Notes: generated by a model not told the origin, from the sequence alone. A stretch of 64,000 nucleotides of DNA from Rhizobium etli 8C-3 (GCF_001908375.1 NZ_CP017244.1:992001-1056000), one strand, 5' to 3'; positions 1 to 8,794 are shown, counted from the stretch's first letter. Numbers and translations: made by a program.

Positions 1-445
1 CATCCTCGTACCAATGCGTCAGCTGCTCGATCAGACCGTGCATTTCGCTCATCCGCTCCTGGGCGAAGCGTTCGGCTTCGCTCGCCGGCCTTTGCATCAG
101 GATTTCGCGCAGAACCGAGAGCGTTGGATCGACCTCGCGCTTCTTCCGCTCTTCAGCAAGGGTGCGCAGGATGTGCCAGACATCATCAGGTGTCGTGAAG
201 AAATCCCTGCGGTCGTCAGGTCGATGTTTCAAAAGCACGAGGTTCCATGCCTGCAGCTCCCTCAGGCTCATCGACACATTCGATCTCGAGATGTTGAGCG
301 CATCGACGATCTCATCGGCGCAAAGCGGCGATGGCGAAACATAAAGAAGCGCATAAATCTGGCCGACCGTGCGATTGATGCCCCAACGCGAGCCCATCTC
401 ACCGAAATGCAGAACGAAGGATTGAACGAGCGGCGGGAGGTTCAT
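1..445 (-). CDS. GbsR/MarR-type transcriptional regulator, C-terminus cut by window edge
   Basis: Reading the minus strand from the ATG at 445 gives 148 codons without a stop before the window ends. The N-terminus begins MNLPPLVQSFVLHFGEMGSR, and a winged-helix segment follows with the stretch LCADEIVDALNISRSNVSMS (about residues 41-60), as expected for the recognition helix, then RRDFFTTPDDVW in the wing region. This layout is that of the GbsR branch of the MarR superfamily (about 180 residues), so roughly 30 residues are probably missing. The gene is preceded by a clear sigma70 promoter and a perfect palindrome, which suggests autorepression. The ligand and the regulated partner gene cannot be told; no divergent gene was found on the other side of the operator. 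Family call fairly sure, function unknown. Confidence 0.85.
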   Translation of the reverse strand, partial: MNLPPLVQSFVLHFGEMGSRWGINRTVGQIYALLYVSPSPLCADEIVDALNISRSNVSMSLRELQAWNLVLLKHRPDDRRDFFTTPDDVWHILRTLAEERKKREVDPTLSVLREILMQRPASEAERFAQERMSEMHGLIEQLTHWYED

Positions 446-468
446 TGGCGATTCCGTTATTTCTAAAC

Positions 469-486
469 TTTCAGAAATTTCTGAAA
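469..486. promoter_or_regulatory. Perfect 18-bp palindrome, probable operator of the GbsR-type regulator
   Basis: TTTCAGAAATTTCTGAAA is its own reverse complement. It starts 24 bp before the regulator's ATG and covers the expected transcription start of the promoter at 489-516. A degenerate third half site (TTTCTAAAC) lies next to it at 460-468. The position suggests autorepression; binding is inferred. Confidence 0.75.
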
Positions 487-488
487 CT

Positions 489-516
489 ATTATACGTCTG
501 TTTTCGCAGCCCTCAA
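489..516 (-). promoter_or_regulatory. Sigma70-type promoter of the GbsR-type gene
   Basis: On the minus strand TTGAGG (516-511) is followed after 16 bp by a consensus TATAAT (494-489). Transcription would start near 482, inside the 18-bp palindrome and about 37 bp before the start codon. Confidence 0.6.
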
Positions 517-909
517 TCGATCAAACCGGGCTGCGGCAATTTGGTGATGTCTTCTCGATACCTCTACGTCTCTGGGCGGCACAAAAATCCAGCGCGGACT
601 TCGAAAGAGCCGATAGGAACGAAATGAAACGGGCCGGAGGACTTGTCGCAGGAGATGGCCCAGACGGACCCGGAGGCTCGTTTTTGCTGGCAGCGTGCTG
701 CCACTGATGAAAAGAGCAGGGCCGATCTGAGCCCCACCTCATGGCAGATGGCAAAATTTACAGTCGATCGAAGCGCTCTCGCCACGACGCCGCCATCGCC
801 GGGCCAGGGCGCAGTTTAGCACTGACAAGGAGCGAGATTGCTTTGGAACTTGTTTGATCCGCTCAAAAGTGATCGAGGAACATGCAGTGCCGAATGGAAA
901 ATTGGCGGT
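517..909. other. Gene-free stretch
   Basis: About 390 bp between the GbsR-type gene and the DapA-family gene. Short open frames exist on both strands (for example minus 785-564) but have no ribosome binding site and no recognisable protein family. Apart from the promoter and operator at its left end, I see nothing in it. Confidence 0.5.
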
Positions 910-1842
910 CTAGTCCCTGAACGCCGCACGCGTGTCATATCTTGCAATGCGTGAAAGGAGGTAATCGATCTCGGCCTTTGCTCTCATTGAAATGTTTCCC
1001 GCGGGCTTTCGCTGAGAGTCGCTGGCGATCGCGCCGCGCTTGTTGAGGACATATTTGCGCACGGCAAGCCCAACTCCCGGCTGCTGCTCATAGCGAACGA
1101 GCGGCAGATGTGCATCGAAGAGGTCATGTGCCGCCTCGCGGTTTCCGGTCTGCTGGAAATTCACGACGTCGACCAGCATATCGGGGAAGGCGTAACCGGT
1201 CATCGCGCCATCGGCACCGCGCTCCATCTCGAAATCGAGAAACAGCCCGCCGTTGCCGCAAAGGATCGAAATGTCGCGCATCTCGTTCGCTTTTTGCGCT
1301 GCCCGCAACTGGGAAATCTTCTCGAGCCCCGGCCAGTCTTCGTGCTTCAGCATCACGCAGGACGGGTGATTGTTGACGATCTTCTGGATGACGCCAGGCG
1401 TCATCACCACGGTCAGTGTCAGCGGATAGTCCTGGATGACGAAGGGAACATCATCGCCGATCGCCTCGACCGCCTGGGCATAGTAGCCGACGATCTGATC
1501 ATCCGTCCGAAGAGACGGCGGTGGGGCGATCATGACGCCCTGGGCGCCAATATCCATGGCGCCGCGCGCGAGTGAACGCATCGCCGCAAATCCCGGCGCC
1601 GAGACACCGACGATCACCGGAACGCCGGCGCGCTTCACGACCTGCCGGGTGATTGCAAGCGACTCCTCCGGCTCAAGCTTCGGCGCTTCGCCCATGATCC
1701 CAAGTATGGTAAGCCCGCTCACGCCGCACCCGAGATAGAAATCGGTGAGCCGGTCAACCGACACCTGATCCAGCCGCCCGTCCGGATGAAACGGCGTTGC
1801 GGCGATGGCATAGACGCCCTTGGCTGTCTGATCGAGCTTCAT
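910..1842 (-). CDS. Dihydrodipicolinate synthase (DapA) family aldolase/lyase
   Basis: A 310-residue class I aldolase of the DapA/N-acetylneuraminate lyase superfamily, a TIM barrel that forms a Schiff base with a keto acid. The sequence shows the N-terminal GVYAIAATPFHPDGRLD strand, the VIQDYP segment where the family carries its catalytic Tyr, and CVMLKHED with the Schiff-base Lys. The C-terminus is longer and more divergent than in true DapA, so lysine biosynthesis is unlikely; related rhizobial proteins act on sugar acids or other keto acids. The start is supported by AGGAG 8-9 bp upstream of the ATG. It stands alone, with its own promoter-like element at 1866-1894. The substrate cannot be told from sequence. 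Confidence 0.85.
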   Translation of the reverse strand: MKLDQTAKGVYAIAATPFHPDGRLDQVSVDRLTDFYLGCGVSGLTILGIMGEAPKLEPEESLAITRQVVKRAGVPVIVGVSAPGFAAMRSLARGAMDIGAQGVMIAPPPSLRTDDQIVGYYAQAVEAIGDDVPFVIQDYPLTLTVVMTPGVIQKIVNNHPSCVMLKHEDWPGLEKISQLRAAQKANEMRDISILCGNGGLFLDFEMERGADGAMTGYAFPDMLVDVVNFQQTGNREAAHDLFDAHLPLVRYEQQPGVGLAVRKYVLNKRGAIASDSQRKPAGNISMRAKAEIDYLLSRIARYDTRAAFRD

Positions 1843-1865
1843 TGCGCACTCTCCTTTTTTGCCGG

Positions 1866-1894
1866 AATTTAGGGGTAGTCACCTTTCCGATCAA
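1866..1894 (-). promoter_or_regulatory. Promoter candidate for the DapA-family gene
   Basis: On the minus strand TTGATC (1894-1889), a 17-bp spacer and TAAATT (1871-1866) give a plausible sigma70 promoter about 25-30 bp before the start codon. Recognised by pattern only. Confidence 0.4.
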
Positions 1895-2002
1895 TTGAAA
1901 TGCGTCGTTTGCAGGGATCGCGCTTAAGTGCAAGAGCGCTGTTGCAGGGCCTGCCGCGCCTGTTTAAGACAGTCCAGCAATTTACGAGTCTGGATCTTCT
2001 TC

Positions 2003-2482
2003 ATGTTCGATATTTTATGGCGCGGGATTGGTATGGGGATCGGTGCGACCTTGCTCATGGATATTTGGGCAATCGTCCTTTTCCGGGTTTTCGGTCAGGG
2101 GCCCGCCAACTGGGCGCCTGTCGGACGGTGGTTCTGGCACCTCGGGCGCGGCAAGGTATTTCACGACAATATCGCCAATGCAGAACCCTATAGACACGAG
2201 CTGGCAATCGGGTGGATCGGCCATTATGCGACCGGCATCATCTATGGCCTTGCTCTTGCGGCTATCATGGGTCCATCCTGGCTGGCAGCACCGACTTTCC
2301 TGCCCGCCTGGATCCTCGGTATTGTCACGGTCGGGGCCGGCTGGTTCCTGCTGCAGCCCGGACTTGGCATCGGCTGGGCAGCGTCGAAGACACCGAACCC
2401 GAACAAGGTGCGTGCGCTCAATCTGATCGCGCATACCGTCTTCGCCATCGGGCTCTACGGCACGGCGCTTTTGATCGCCTGA
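2003..2482 (+). CDS. DUF2938 family integral membrane protein
   Basis: A 159-residue hydrophobic protein of a family with no known function. Four membrane segments can be seen: about residues 4-24 (after MFDILWRGIG), 70-92, 96-120 and 135-157. The conserved features of the family include the early GMGIGATLLMDIWAIVLFR helix and the PNPNKVRALNLIAHTVFAIG region. The open frame extends upstream to an ATG at 1928, but the added residues are Cys/Arg-rich and unlike the family, so the start at 2003 is preferred although its ribosome binding site is weak. It ends 25 bp before cobF and may be co-transcribed with it, but there is no known link to cobalamin synthesis. Confidence 0.75.
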   Translation: MFDILWRGIGMGIGATLLMDIWAIVLFRVFGQGPANWAPVGRWFWHLGRGKVFHDNIANAEPYRHELAIGWIGHYATGIIYGLALAAIMGPSWLAAPTFLPAWILGIVTVGAGWFLLQPGLGIGWAASKTPNPNKVRALNLIAHTVFAIGLYGTALLIA

Positions 2483-2507
2483 GGGCACAAGACCGCAAGG
2501 AGGCTCA

Positions 2508-3266
2508 GTGAAGCATCTTTACGCAATCGGCATCGGCACCGGAAATCCGGAGCACATGACCATTCAGGCGATCAACGCCATGAACGGCGCCGAATTCGTG
2601 TTCATTCCCACAAAAGGTGCACAGAAAGAAGAGCTTGCAGATGTCCGCCGCGAAATCTGTGAGCGGTATCTTAAGCAGGCGGATGGAAAGATCATCGAAT
2701 TTGCGGTGCCTCTTCGCGAAACGAAGGAGCGCAGCTATGGGCAAAGCGTCGATGAATGGCACGCCACAATTGCTGAGACCTATTGTCATCTGATCAATGA
2801 GTTGCCTGAAAATGGCACGGCTGCCTTCCTTGTATGGGGCGATCCGAGTCTTTACGACAGCACATTGCGCATCCTGGAACGGGTGCGGGACAAAGTGGAT
2901 TTCGATCTCACCGTCATCCCGGGCATTACCAGCATTCAGGCGCTTGCCGCCAGCCACCGCGTTCCAATCAATCTCGTGGGCAAGCCTGTGGAGATTACGA
3001 CTGGCCGAAGGCTCGCCGAAGAGGGGCTCAAGAGGGAAAGTACGGTCGTGATGCTCGATGGGATCCAGGCGTTTACGAAGATCGACGACCCTGATGCGGA
3101 GATCTTCTGGGGAGCCTATCTTGGCACGCAGGACGAAATCATCCGGTCCGGGCGGCTCGGCGACGTCGCCGATGACATCGTAACGATCCGGGCCAAAGCG
3201 CGCGAACGGCACGGTTGGATCATGGATATCTACCTGCTGCGCAAAGCCCGCGACGTTCACGACTAG
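2508..3266 (+). CDS. cobF: Precorrin-6A synthase (deacetylating) CobF
   Basis: A 252-residue SAM-dependent methyltransferase that methylates C-1 of precorrin-5 and releases the extruded acyl group as acetate, giving precorrin-6A. CobF is specific to the oxygen-dependent cobalamin route. The tetrapyrrole-methylase fold is recognisable from the N-terminal MKHLYAIGIGTGNPEHMT glycine loop, the WGDPSLYDSTLRIL segment (about residues 110-123) and the VIPGITSIQALAA segment. Translation starts at GTG 2508, with AAGGAGG just upstream. It opens the plus-strand cob cluster; cobG follows after 72 bp. No cobalamin riboswitch was found upstream, so control is not evident from sequence. Confidence 0.93.
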   Translation: MKHLYAIGIGTGNPEHMTIQAINAMNGAEFVFIPTKGAQKEELADVRREICERYLKQADGKIIEFAVPLRETKERSYGQSVDEWHATIAETYCHLINELPENGTAAFLVWGDPSLYDSTLRILERVRDKVDFDLTVIPGITSIQALAASHRVPINLVGKPVEITTGRRLAEEGLKRESTVVMLDGIQAFTKIDDPDAEIFWGAYLGTQDEIIRSGRLGDVADDIVTIRAKARERHGWIMDIYLLRKARDVHD

Positions 3267-3338
3267 CCCGGCAGGTCGAGTCGGGGCGCTTTACCGCAAG
3301 CGTGCCGCCCCGTAAAGGCATGCATGAAAGGACGAGCC

Positions 3339-4703
3339 ATGGGGTTTGCCGGCGAAAGAGAGATCGACATGGAAGGGCGTGCAATTGCCGCACCAGGCTC
3401 GCGCCGAGGCGCCTGTCCGACGCTTGCTGCACCCATGGCGACCGGTGATGGCCTTCTCGCACGGCTGCGTCCAGCCGGGGGTGCGCTGACGCCTTCGCAA
3501 TTGAACATGCTTGCAGTCTCCGCAGCGGCAAACGGCAACGGCGTTTTGGAAATCACTGGGCGGGGAAGTCTGCAAGTGCGCGGACTGCGGCCGGAAACTG
3601 TCGGGCGGCTCGCCGCTGATGTTGATGCGGCTGGGATCCTCGTGCCCGCAGGTCCGCCGATCGAGCTGTCGCCATTGCATGGCATCGACCCGGGTGAGAT
3701 AGGAAATGCCGCCGCGATCGAAGCCCGGCTGCGAAATGAGCACAAGATCGCGCTGTCTTCACCACTCTTGGCCCCGAAGCTCTCCATCATCGTCGACGGT
3801 GGGGGACGTTTCGGTCTATCCGGTCTATCGGCCGATATCCGCGTTGACGCTCTGGACGAAGGCCGTTGGTTGGTCGCGATCGACGGTGATGCAAAAGCGG
3901 CAAAGCCGGTTTGTATCGGTTCCGCAGACGACGCCGCCCGGGCGGTCGGGCGATTGCTGGCGATGCTCATGGAAATCGGCAAGAATTCTCGAGCGCGCGA
4001 CATTGGACCGACTGCATTGCGCGAAGTGTTTCCGGCAATGGAATTGCAATTTGCCGCCGGACCAAATTCGCAAATGCCGAGGCCCGGCCTTCATCAGCTT
4101 TGCGATGACAGCGCGGTCCTTGGCCTCAGACCGCGTTTCGGCCAGATGAAGGCTAGTGCCCTATCACGATTCCTGGGACAGACCGAGCCCCTCGGTGCGG
4201 CGGAAATTCGCCTGGCACCGGGCCGCCAGTTCTTCGTCACGGGCTGCAGCACGGAGGCGGCGAAGGCGTTGCAGGCAGCGGCAAAGGATTATGGCTTCAG
4301 CTCCGATGCCGATGATCCATCTGCAAATATTGCCGCTTGCGCCGGTGCGGGTGCCTGCGCCTCCGGCTTTTATGAAACGAGGATGCGAGCACAGCATTTG
4401 CTGCGGCATTCACCGGTTCTTTTCGATGGATCGCTTACGTTTCATCTCTCGGGTTGTTCCAAGGGATGCGCTCATCCGCGACCGGCGCTGGCGTTGACTG
4501 GAATGGCGAGCGGTTATGGTATTGTGTTGAGCGGACTTGCAGGCGACAGCCCTGATGCAACGATTGCTGGCGGCAAGATTGATTTCGCTATAGAGAAGCT
4601 CGCCCGGCTGGTCGAGAACAACAAGAGCGCTGACGAATCGGCTGCTGCCTGCCTGACGCGGCTTGGCCCCCAGACGATCGTGAAGGCGCTGAAACAGGAA
4701 TAG
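3339..4703 (+). CDS. cobG: Precorrin-3B synthase CobG (iron-sulfur monooxygenase)
   Basis: CobG uses O2 to convert precorrin-3A to precorrin-3B, which sets up ring contraction and defines the aerobic pathway. It belongs to the nitrite/sulfite reductase-like family. Visible marks are the N-terminal RRGACPTLAAPM motif, the GRGSLQVRGL siroheme-reductase-like segment (about residues 70-80) and, near the C-terminus, LSGCSKGCAHPRPALALTG with two of the iron-sulfur cysteines; CAGAGACASGFYETR just before it supplies further cysteines. Two starts are possible: ATG 3324, and ATG 3339, which has the better ribosome binding site (AAAGGA, spacer 6); a third is at 3369. The chosen form has 454 residues. 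The next gene, cobH, begins 2 bp after the stop. Confidence 0.9.
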   Translation: MGFAGEREIDMEGRAIAAPGSRRGACPTLAAPMATGDGLLARLRPAGGALTPSQLNMLAVSAAANGNGVLEITGRGSLQVRGLRPETVGRLAADVDAAGILVPAGPPIELSPLHGIDPGEIGNAAAIEARLRNEHKIALSSPLLAPKLSIIVDGGGRFGLSGLSADIRVDALDEGRWLVAIDGDAKAAKPVCIGSADDAARAVGRLLAMLMEIGKNSRARDIGPTALREVFPAMELQFAAGPNSQMPRPGLHQLCDDSAVLGLRPRFGQMKASALSRFLGQTEPLGAAEIRLAPGRQFFVTGCSTEAAKALQAAAKDYGFSSDADDPSANIAACAGAGACASGFYETRMRAQHLLRHSPVLFDGSLTFHLSGCSKGCAHPRPALALTGMASGYGIVLSGLAGDSPDATIAGGKIDFAIEKLARLVENNKSADESAAACLTRLGPQTIVKALKQE

Positions 4704-4705
4704 GA

Positions 4706-5338
4706 ATGCCAGATTACGATTATATCCGCAGCGGCGAGGCGATCTACGAGCGCTCCTTTGCGATTATCCGCAGCGAAGCCGACCTCTCGCGCTTTTCGAC
4801 GGAAGAGGCCGAGATTGCCGTGCGCATGATCCATGCCTGCGGGCTGGTCGAAGCCGCGACATATTTCGACTTTTCGCCGGGTTTCGTCGATGCAGCGCGC
4901 GGCGCGCTCAAAAAGGGCGCAGCGATCTTCTGCGACGCGGAAATGGTCGCCCACGGCATCACACGCGCCCGGCTGCCAGAAAACAATGACGTGATCTGCA
5001 CTCTGCGCGACCCCCGCACTCCGCAAATGGCAGAAGCAAGCGCCAACACGCGTTCGGCGGCGGCCGTCGACCTTTGGATCGATCGTCTGGCCGGCAGCGT
5101 TGTCGCGATAGGCAATGCGCCAACGGCACTCTTCCACCTTCTTGAACGATTGCGCGGCGGCGCACCGCGGCCGGCGGCCATCATCGGCATGCCGGTCGGC
5201 TTCGTCGGTGCGGCAGAATCAAAGGACGCGTTGGCGGAAAATTCCTATGGCGTGCCCTTCGCGATCGTTCGCGGTCGCCTGGGCGGCAGTGCGATGACTG
5301 CCGCCGCAATCAACGCGCTGGCGAGGTCGGGACTATGA
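4706..5338 (+). CDS. cobH: Precorrin-8X methylmutase CobH
   Basis: A 210-residue enzyme that shifts the C-11 methyl group of precorrin-8 to C-12, giving hydrogenobyrinic acid, the last ring-forming step. The catalytic His lies in AVRMIHACGLVE (about residue 43), and the family's FCDAEMVAHGI and GMPVGFVGAAESKDAL segments are present. The length is normal. It starts 2 bp after cobG and its TGA overlaps the cobI ATG in an ATGA junction, indicating translational coupling. Confidence 0.94.
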   Translation: MPDYDYIRSGEAIYERSFAIIRSEADLSRFSTEEAEIAVRMIHACGLVEAATYFDFSPGFVDAARGALKKGAAIFCDAEMVAHGITRARLPENNDVICTLRDPRTPQMAEASANTRSAAAVDLWIDRLAGSVVAIGNAPTALFHLLERLRGGAPRPAAIIGMPVGFVGAAESKDALAENSYGVPFAIVRGRLGGSAMTAAAINALARSGL

Positions 5339-6066
5339 CCAGGCCAAGCCGACTGATCGGCGTCGGAACGGGTCCAGGCGACCCAGATCTGTTGACAATC
5401 AAGGCAAAGAAAGCGATCGAAGCTGCGGATGTCATTGCCTATTTCGCCAAACAGGGCAGGGCCGGCAACGGCCGGGCGGTCGTCCAGCACTTGATCAGTC
5501 CCGAGACAGAACTGCTGCCGCTCTACTATCCGGTGACCACTGAAATCGAAAAAAGCGAGACGTTCTATCAAAGCCAGATCACTGCCTTCTACGATGATTC
5601 TGCAGCCGCGGTCGCAGCGCGCCTCGATGCGGGAAGAACCGTTGCTGTCCTCAGCGAAGGCGATCCGATGTTCTACGGATCCTATATGCACCTGCATGTG
5701 CGCCTTGCCGGTCGCTATCCGACCGAGGTGATTCCGGGCATCAGCGCCATGTCCGGTTGCTGGTCGCTTGCCGGCATGCCGATCGTGCAAGGTGACGATG
5801 TCCTTTCCGTGCTGCCGGGCACCATGGCCGAAGCGGAACTGACCCGGCGGCTTGCCGATACCCAGGCAGCCGTCATTATGAAGGTCGGCCGCAATCTTCC
5901 GAAGATCCGCCGCGCTCTTGAAGCAGCAGGGCGTCTTAGCGAAGCCGTCTATGTCGAGCGTGGGACGATGGCGAATGCCGCAATGGCGAAGCTTGCGGAG
6001 CGGCCGGAGGGTGACGCGCCGTATTTCTCGCTGGTGCTGGTACCAGGCTGGGAGGCAAGTCGATGA
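5335..6066 (+). CDS. cobI: Precorrin-2 C20-methyltransferase CobI
   Basis: A 243-residue SAM-dependent methyltransferase that converts precorrin-2 to precorrin-3A, committing uroporphyrinogen-derived intermediates to corrin. It shows the tetrapyrrole-methylase signatures GVGTGPGDPDLLTIKA (residues 9-24), the internal LSEGDPMFYGSYMHL segment and VIPGISAMSG. It overlaps cobH by 4 bp (ATGA) and cobJ by 4 bp (ATGA). The upstream enzyme CobA/CysG, which makes precorrin-2, is not in the window. Confidence 0.93.
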   Translation: MTRPSRLIGVGTGPGDPDLLTIKAKKAIEAADVIAYFAKQGRAGNGRAVVQHLISPETELLPLYYPVTTEIEKSETFYQSQITAFYDDSAAAVAARLDAGRTVAVLSEGDPMFYGSYMHLHVRLAGRYPTEVIPGISAMSGCWSLAGMPIVQGDDVLSVLPGTMAEAELTRRLADTQAAVIMKVGRNLPKIRRALEAAGRLSEAVYVERGTMANAAMAKLAERPEGDAPYFSLVLVPGWEASR

Positions 6067-6827
6067 GTGGAATCCTGTTCGTCATTGGCACCGGTCCTGG
6101 CAGCCCACAGCAGATGACACCGGAAGCGCATTCAGCGGTTTCGGCCTCGACCGATTTCTTCGGCTATGGGCCCTATCTGGACCGGCTGCAGCTTCGCGCC
6201 CACCAAAATCGTCATTCTTCCGACAATCGCGAGGAGATGAGGCGGGCAGCGGATGCTTTGACGATGGCGGCAGGCGGCCGCAAGGTCTGCATCGTCTCCG
6301 GCGGCGATCCCGGTGTGTTCGCCATGGCAGCGGCAGTCTGCGAGGCAATCGACACAGGTCCGGCCGAATGGCGTTCCGTCGAACTGGTCGTCGTTCCGGG
6401 CATCACCGCAATGCTTGCGGTTGCTGCGCGTGTCGGCGCCCCGCTCGGCCACGACTTCTGCGCAATCTCGCTTTCGGACAACCTCAAATCCTGGGAGATC
6501 ATCGAAAAGCGCCTGACATTGGCTGCCAAGGCGGGCTTCGTGATTGCGCTTTACAATCCGATCAGCAAAGCGCGGCCCTGGCAGCTCGGCAAGGCCTTTG
6601 AATTGCTGCGCGCGCAACTGCCGCAGCAGACGCCGGTGATCTTCGGGCGCGCAGCCGGACGTCCCGACGAAAAAATCATCATTCAGCCCCTCGGTGACGC
6701 CCACGCTTCAATTGCCGATATGGCGACATGCATCATCATCGGGTCGCCAGAAACACGGATCATTTCCGGCGGCGGCAGGCCCGAGCTCGTCTATACTCCC
6801 CGTTCTATGGCGGGAGGAAACAGTTGA
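6063..6827 (+). CDS. cobJ: Precorrin-3B C17-methyltransferase CobJ
   Basis: A 254-residue SAM-dependent enzyme that methylates C-17 of precorrin-3B and drives ring contraction to precorrin-4. It has the N-terminal FVIGTGPGSPQQMTPEA loop, VSGGDPGVFAMAAAV (about residues 79-93) and VVPGITAMLAVAARVGAPLG, all typical of CobJ/CbiH. Its last 37 bp overlap the 3' end of cobK, which lies on the opposite strand. Transcripts running on into cobL must cross cobK in antisense. Confidence 0.94.
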   Translation: MSGILFVIGTGPGSPQQMTPEAHSAVSASTDFFGYGPYLDRLQLRAHQNRHSSDNREEMRRAADALTMAAGGRKVCIVSGGDPGVFAMAAAVCEAIDTGPAEWRSVELVVVPGITAMLAVAARVGAPLGHDFCAISLSDNLKSWEIIEKRLTLAAKAGFVIALYNPISKARPWQLGKAFELLRAQLPQQTPVIFGRAAGRPDEKIIIQPLGDAHASIADMATCIIIGSPETRIISGGGRPELVYTPRSMAGGNS

Positions 6828-7561
6828 TCGATCGCGCCAAGCGCTTCCTCGACGGTTTCGACCGCTCTCATGGCAGGAGCGGGCGCACGGGCGATCATGA
6901 AGACTTCAATGCCGAGATGGCGAGCCGCCGCGATTTTTGCGTAGGTCGAAGCGCCGCCGCTGTTTTTGGCGACGATAGCATCGATGCGGTGAGAGGCAAA
7001 AAGCGCGGCCTCGGCGTCCACATCGAAGGGGCCACGATCGAGAATATACTCGGCGTTTTCGATATCGAGCGGCGGGGTGACGGGATCGACGCTGCGAACA
7101 AGATAGAAATGATGTGCCGCCGCCTCGGCATAGTGCGCCTCCTGACGCCCGATCGCCAAAAAGACGCGGCGGGGAACGGGCCCAAGCGCGGCGATTGCCT
7201 GCGCGATGTTACTGCTCGCGGTCCATTTGTCACCCGGTCGCTCGATCCATTCGGGCCGGTGGAGGGCAAGGGCCGCAATTCCGGAAAGTCGCGCTGCGGC
7301 GACGGCATTGGCCGAGATGCGTGCGGCAAAGGGATGTGTCGCATCGACGAGAATGTCAAATCGTCCGTCGCGCAGGAAAGAAGCAAGGCCCTCCACTCCG
7401 CCGAAACCACCAATACGAACGGGGACAGGCTGGACGGAGGGTTTTTCTGTGCGGCCGGCCAAGGACAGCAGGATGTCAAAGCCGGCCCTCTTGGAAAGCA
7501 TCTGTGCCAAGGCACGCGCTTCGCTCGTCCCGCCCAGTATCAGCACGCGGATTTTTGCCAT
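6791..7561 (-). CDS. cobK: Precorrin-6A reductase CobK
   Basis: A 256-residue NADPH-dependent reductase that converts precorrin-6A to precorrin-6B. The N-terminus [20 protein letters not shown] is the nucleotide-binding Rossmann start of the family; VDATHPFAARISANAV and AKNSGGASTYAKIAAAR are further conserved blocks. An open frame continues upstream to 7651, but homology begins at this Met, and the ATG at 7561 overlaps the cobL start codon on the other strand. It is the only minus-strand cob gene here; its 3' end overlaps cobJ and its 5' end meets cobL, so its promoter must lie inside cobL. Confidence 0.92.
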   Translation of the reverse strand: MAKIRVLILGGTSEARALAQMLSKRAGFDILLSLAGRTEKPSVQPVPVRIGGFGGVEGLASFLRDGRFDILVDATHPFAARISANAVAAARLSGIAALALHRPEWIERPGDKWTASSNIAQAIAALGPVPRRVFLAIGRQEAHYAEAAAHHFYLVRSVDPVTPPLDIENAEYILDRGPFDVDAEAALFASHRIDAIVAKNSGGASTYAKIAAARHLGIEVFMIARAPAPAMRAVETVEEALGAIDQLFPPAIERGV

Positions 7562-8792
7562 GTCTGATATGCCTAGCCTCACTCCGAAACCCTGGCTGAC
7601 CATTATCGGTATCGGCGAGGATGGTCCAGAAGGACTTGGCGAGCACGCCAAGCGGCTGATTCTGAGCGCGCCTGCCGTCTTCGGCGGCGAACGGCATCAT
7701 GCGCTGATGGATAGTCTGATTGCCGGCGAGCGGCTTGTCTGGCAAAGCCCCTTCGAAAAGTCGATCGATGCTATTGTTAGGCGGCGCGGTACACCGGTCG
7801 TCGTACTCGCTTCCGGTGACCCATTTCTTTTCGGTGTCGGCGCAACACTCTCGCGGCATGTAAATGCCGAGGAGATGCGCACGATCCCAGCTCCGTCAGC
7901 CTTCAGCATGGCCGCGTCGCGTCTAGGCTGGCCGATGCAGGAAACTGCCTGCCTCTCGCTGCATGGCCGTTCCATCAATCTCATCCGCCCGCATCTGCAT
8001 TCCGGACGGCGCATCATTGCGCTGACATCCGACGGGAAGGGGCCGGGGGAACTGGCTGTGCTGCTGTCAAACAGCGGCTTTGGCCACTCCCGCATAACGG
8101 TTCTGGAGGCGCTCGGCGGCCCGCGCGAGCGCATCTTCAGCACGTCTGCAGAAGACTTCCAGTTTAGGGATATCGACCCTCTCAATGTCTGCGCCGTCGA
8201 GGTCAAGGCGGGAAATGAAGCTCGCATCCTGCCATTTGCCCCCGGCCGCGACGATGAACTCTTTGAGCACGACGGGCAGATCACCAAGCGAGAAATCCGC
8301 GCTCTGACGCTGTCGGCACTTGCACCGCGCCATGGGGAACTGCTGTGGGATATCGGAGCCGGCTCGGGTTCGATCGGCATCGAGTGGATGCTCTGCGACC
8401 CATCACTGAAGACGGTCGCTATCGAGCAATCGCCAGGTCGCGTCAGCCGGATCGCGCGAAATGCTGCCGCGTTCGGGGTGCCCGACCTTGCCGTCGTCGA
8501 GGGAAGAGCCCCTGCGGCTTTGAGGGGATTGCCGGAACCTAACGCCATATTTGTCGGCGGAGGCGGCAGCGAGCCAGGCGTCATGGATGCCGCAATCATC
8601 TCGCTCAAAAGCGGCGGGCGCCTTGTGGCCAATGCGGTGACACTGGAAATGGAGGCCGTTCTGCTTGCCGAACAAGCCAGGCGCGGCGGCTTTCTGACAA
8701 GGATCGAGGTTTGCCGAGCCGCCCCGCTCGGCGCAATGAGCGGCTGGCGCCCGGCAATGCCGGTGGTGCAATGGCGCTGGATCAAGGACTAG
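7560..8792 (+). CDS. cobL: Precorrin-6Y C5,15-methyltransferase (decarboxylating) CobL
   Basis: A 410-residue bifunctional enzyme that methylates C-5 and C-15 of precorrin-6B and removes the ring-C acetate carboxyl, giving precorrin-8. The N-terminal half is CbiE-like ([35 protein letters not shown]) and the C-terminal half CbiT-like, with the SAM motif [16 protein letters not shown] near residue 262. Possible starts are ATG 7560 and ATG 7569; the long upstream open frame is antisense to cobK and is not used. If 7560 is right, the cobK and cobL start codons overlap as CATG. cobM follows 2 bp after the stop. Confidence 0.93.
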   Translation: MSDMPSLTPKPWLTIIGIGEDGPEGLGEHAKRLILSAPAVFGGERHHALMDSLIAGERLVWQSPFEKSIDAIVRRRGTPVVVLASGDPFLFGVGATLSRHVNAEEMRTIPAPSAFSMAASRLGWPMQETACLSLHGRSINLIRPHLHSGRRIIALTSDGKGPGELAVLLSNSGFGHSRITVLEALGGPRERIFSTSAEDFQFRDIDPLNVCAVEVKAGNEARILPFAPGRDDELFEHDGQITKREIRALTLSALAPRHGELLWDIGAGSGSIGIEWMLCDPSLKTVAIEQSPGRVSRIARNAAAFGVPDLAVVEGRAPAALRGLPEPNAIFVGGGGSEPGVMDAAIISLKSGGRLVANAVTLEMEAVLLAEQARRGGFLTRIEVCRAAPLGAMSGWRPAMPVVQWRWIKD

Positions 8793-8794
8793 AA

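Noticed and set aside
14..466. Plus-strand 150-codon open frame at the left edge
   Set aside because: It is antisense to the minus-strand GbsR-type regulator, whose translation gives a clear winged helix; the plus frame has no family features.
1108..1575. Plus-strand 155-codon frame
   Set aside because: Antisense shadow of the DapA-family gene; no ribosome binding site and no recognisable domain.
1843..2507. Cobalamin riboswitch before cobF
   Set aside because: I looked for the B12-box and the conserved GCCACTG-type core on the plus strand and did not find them. A covariance-model scan (Rfam RF00174) would be decisive.
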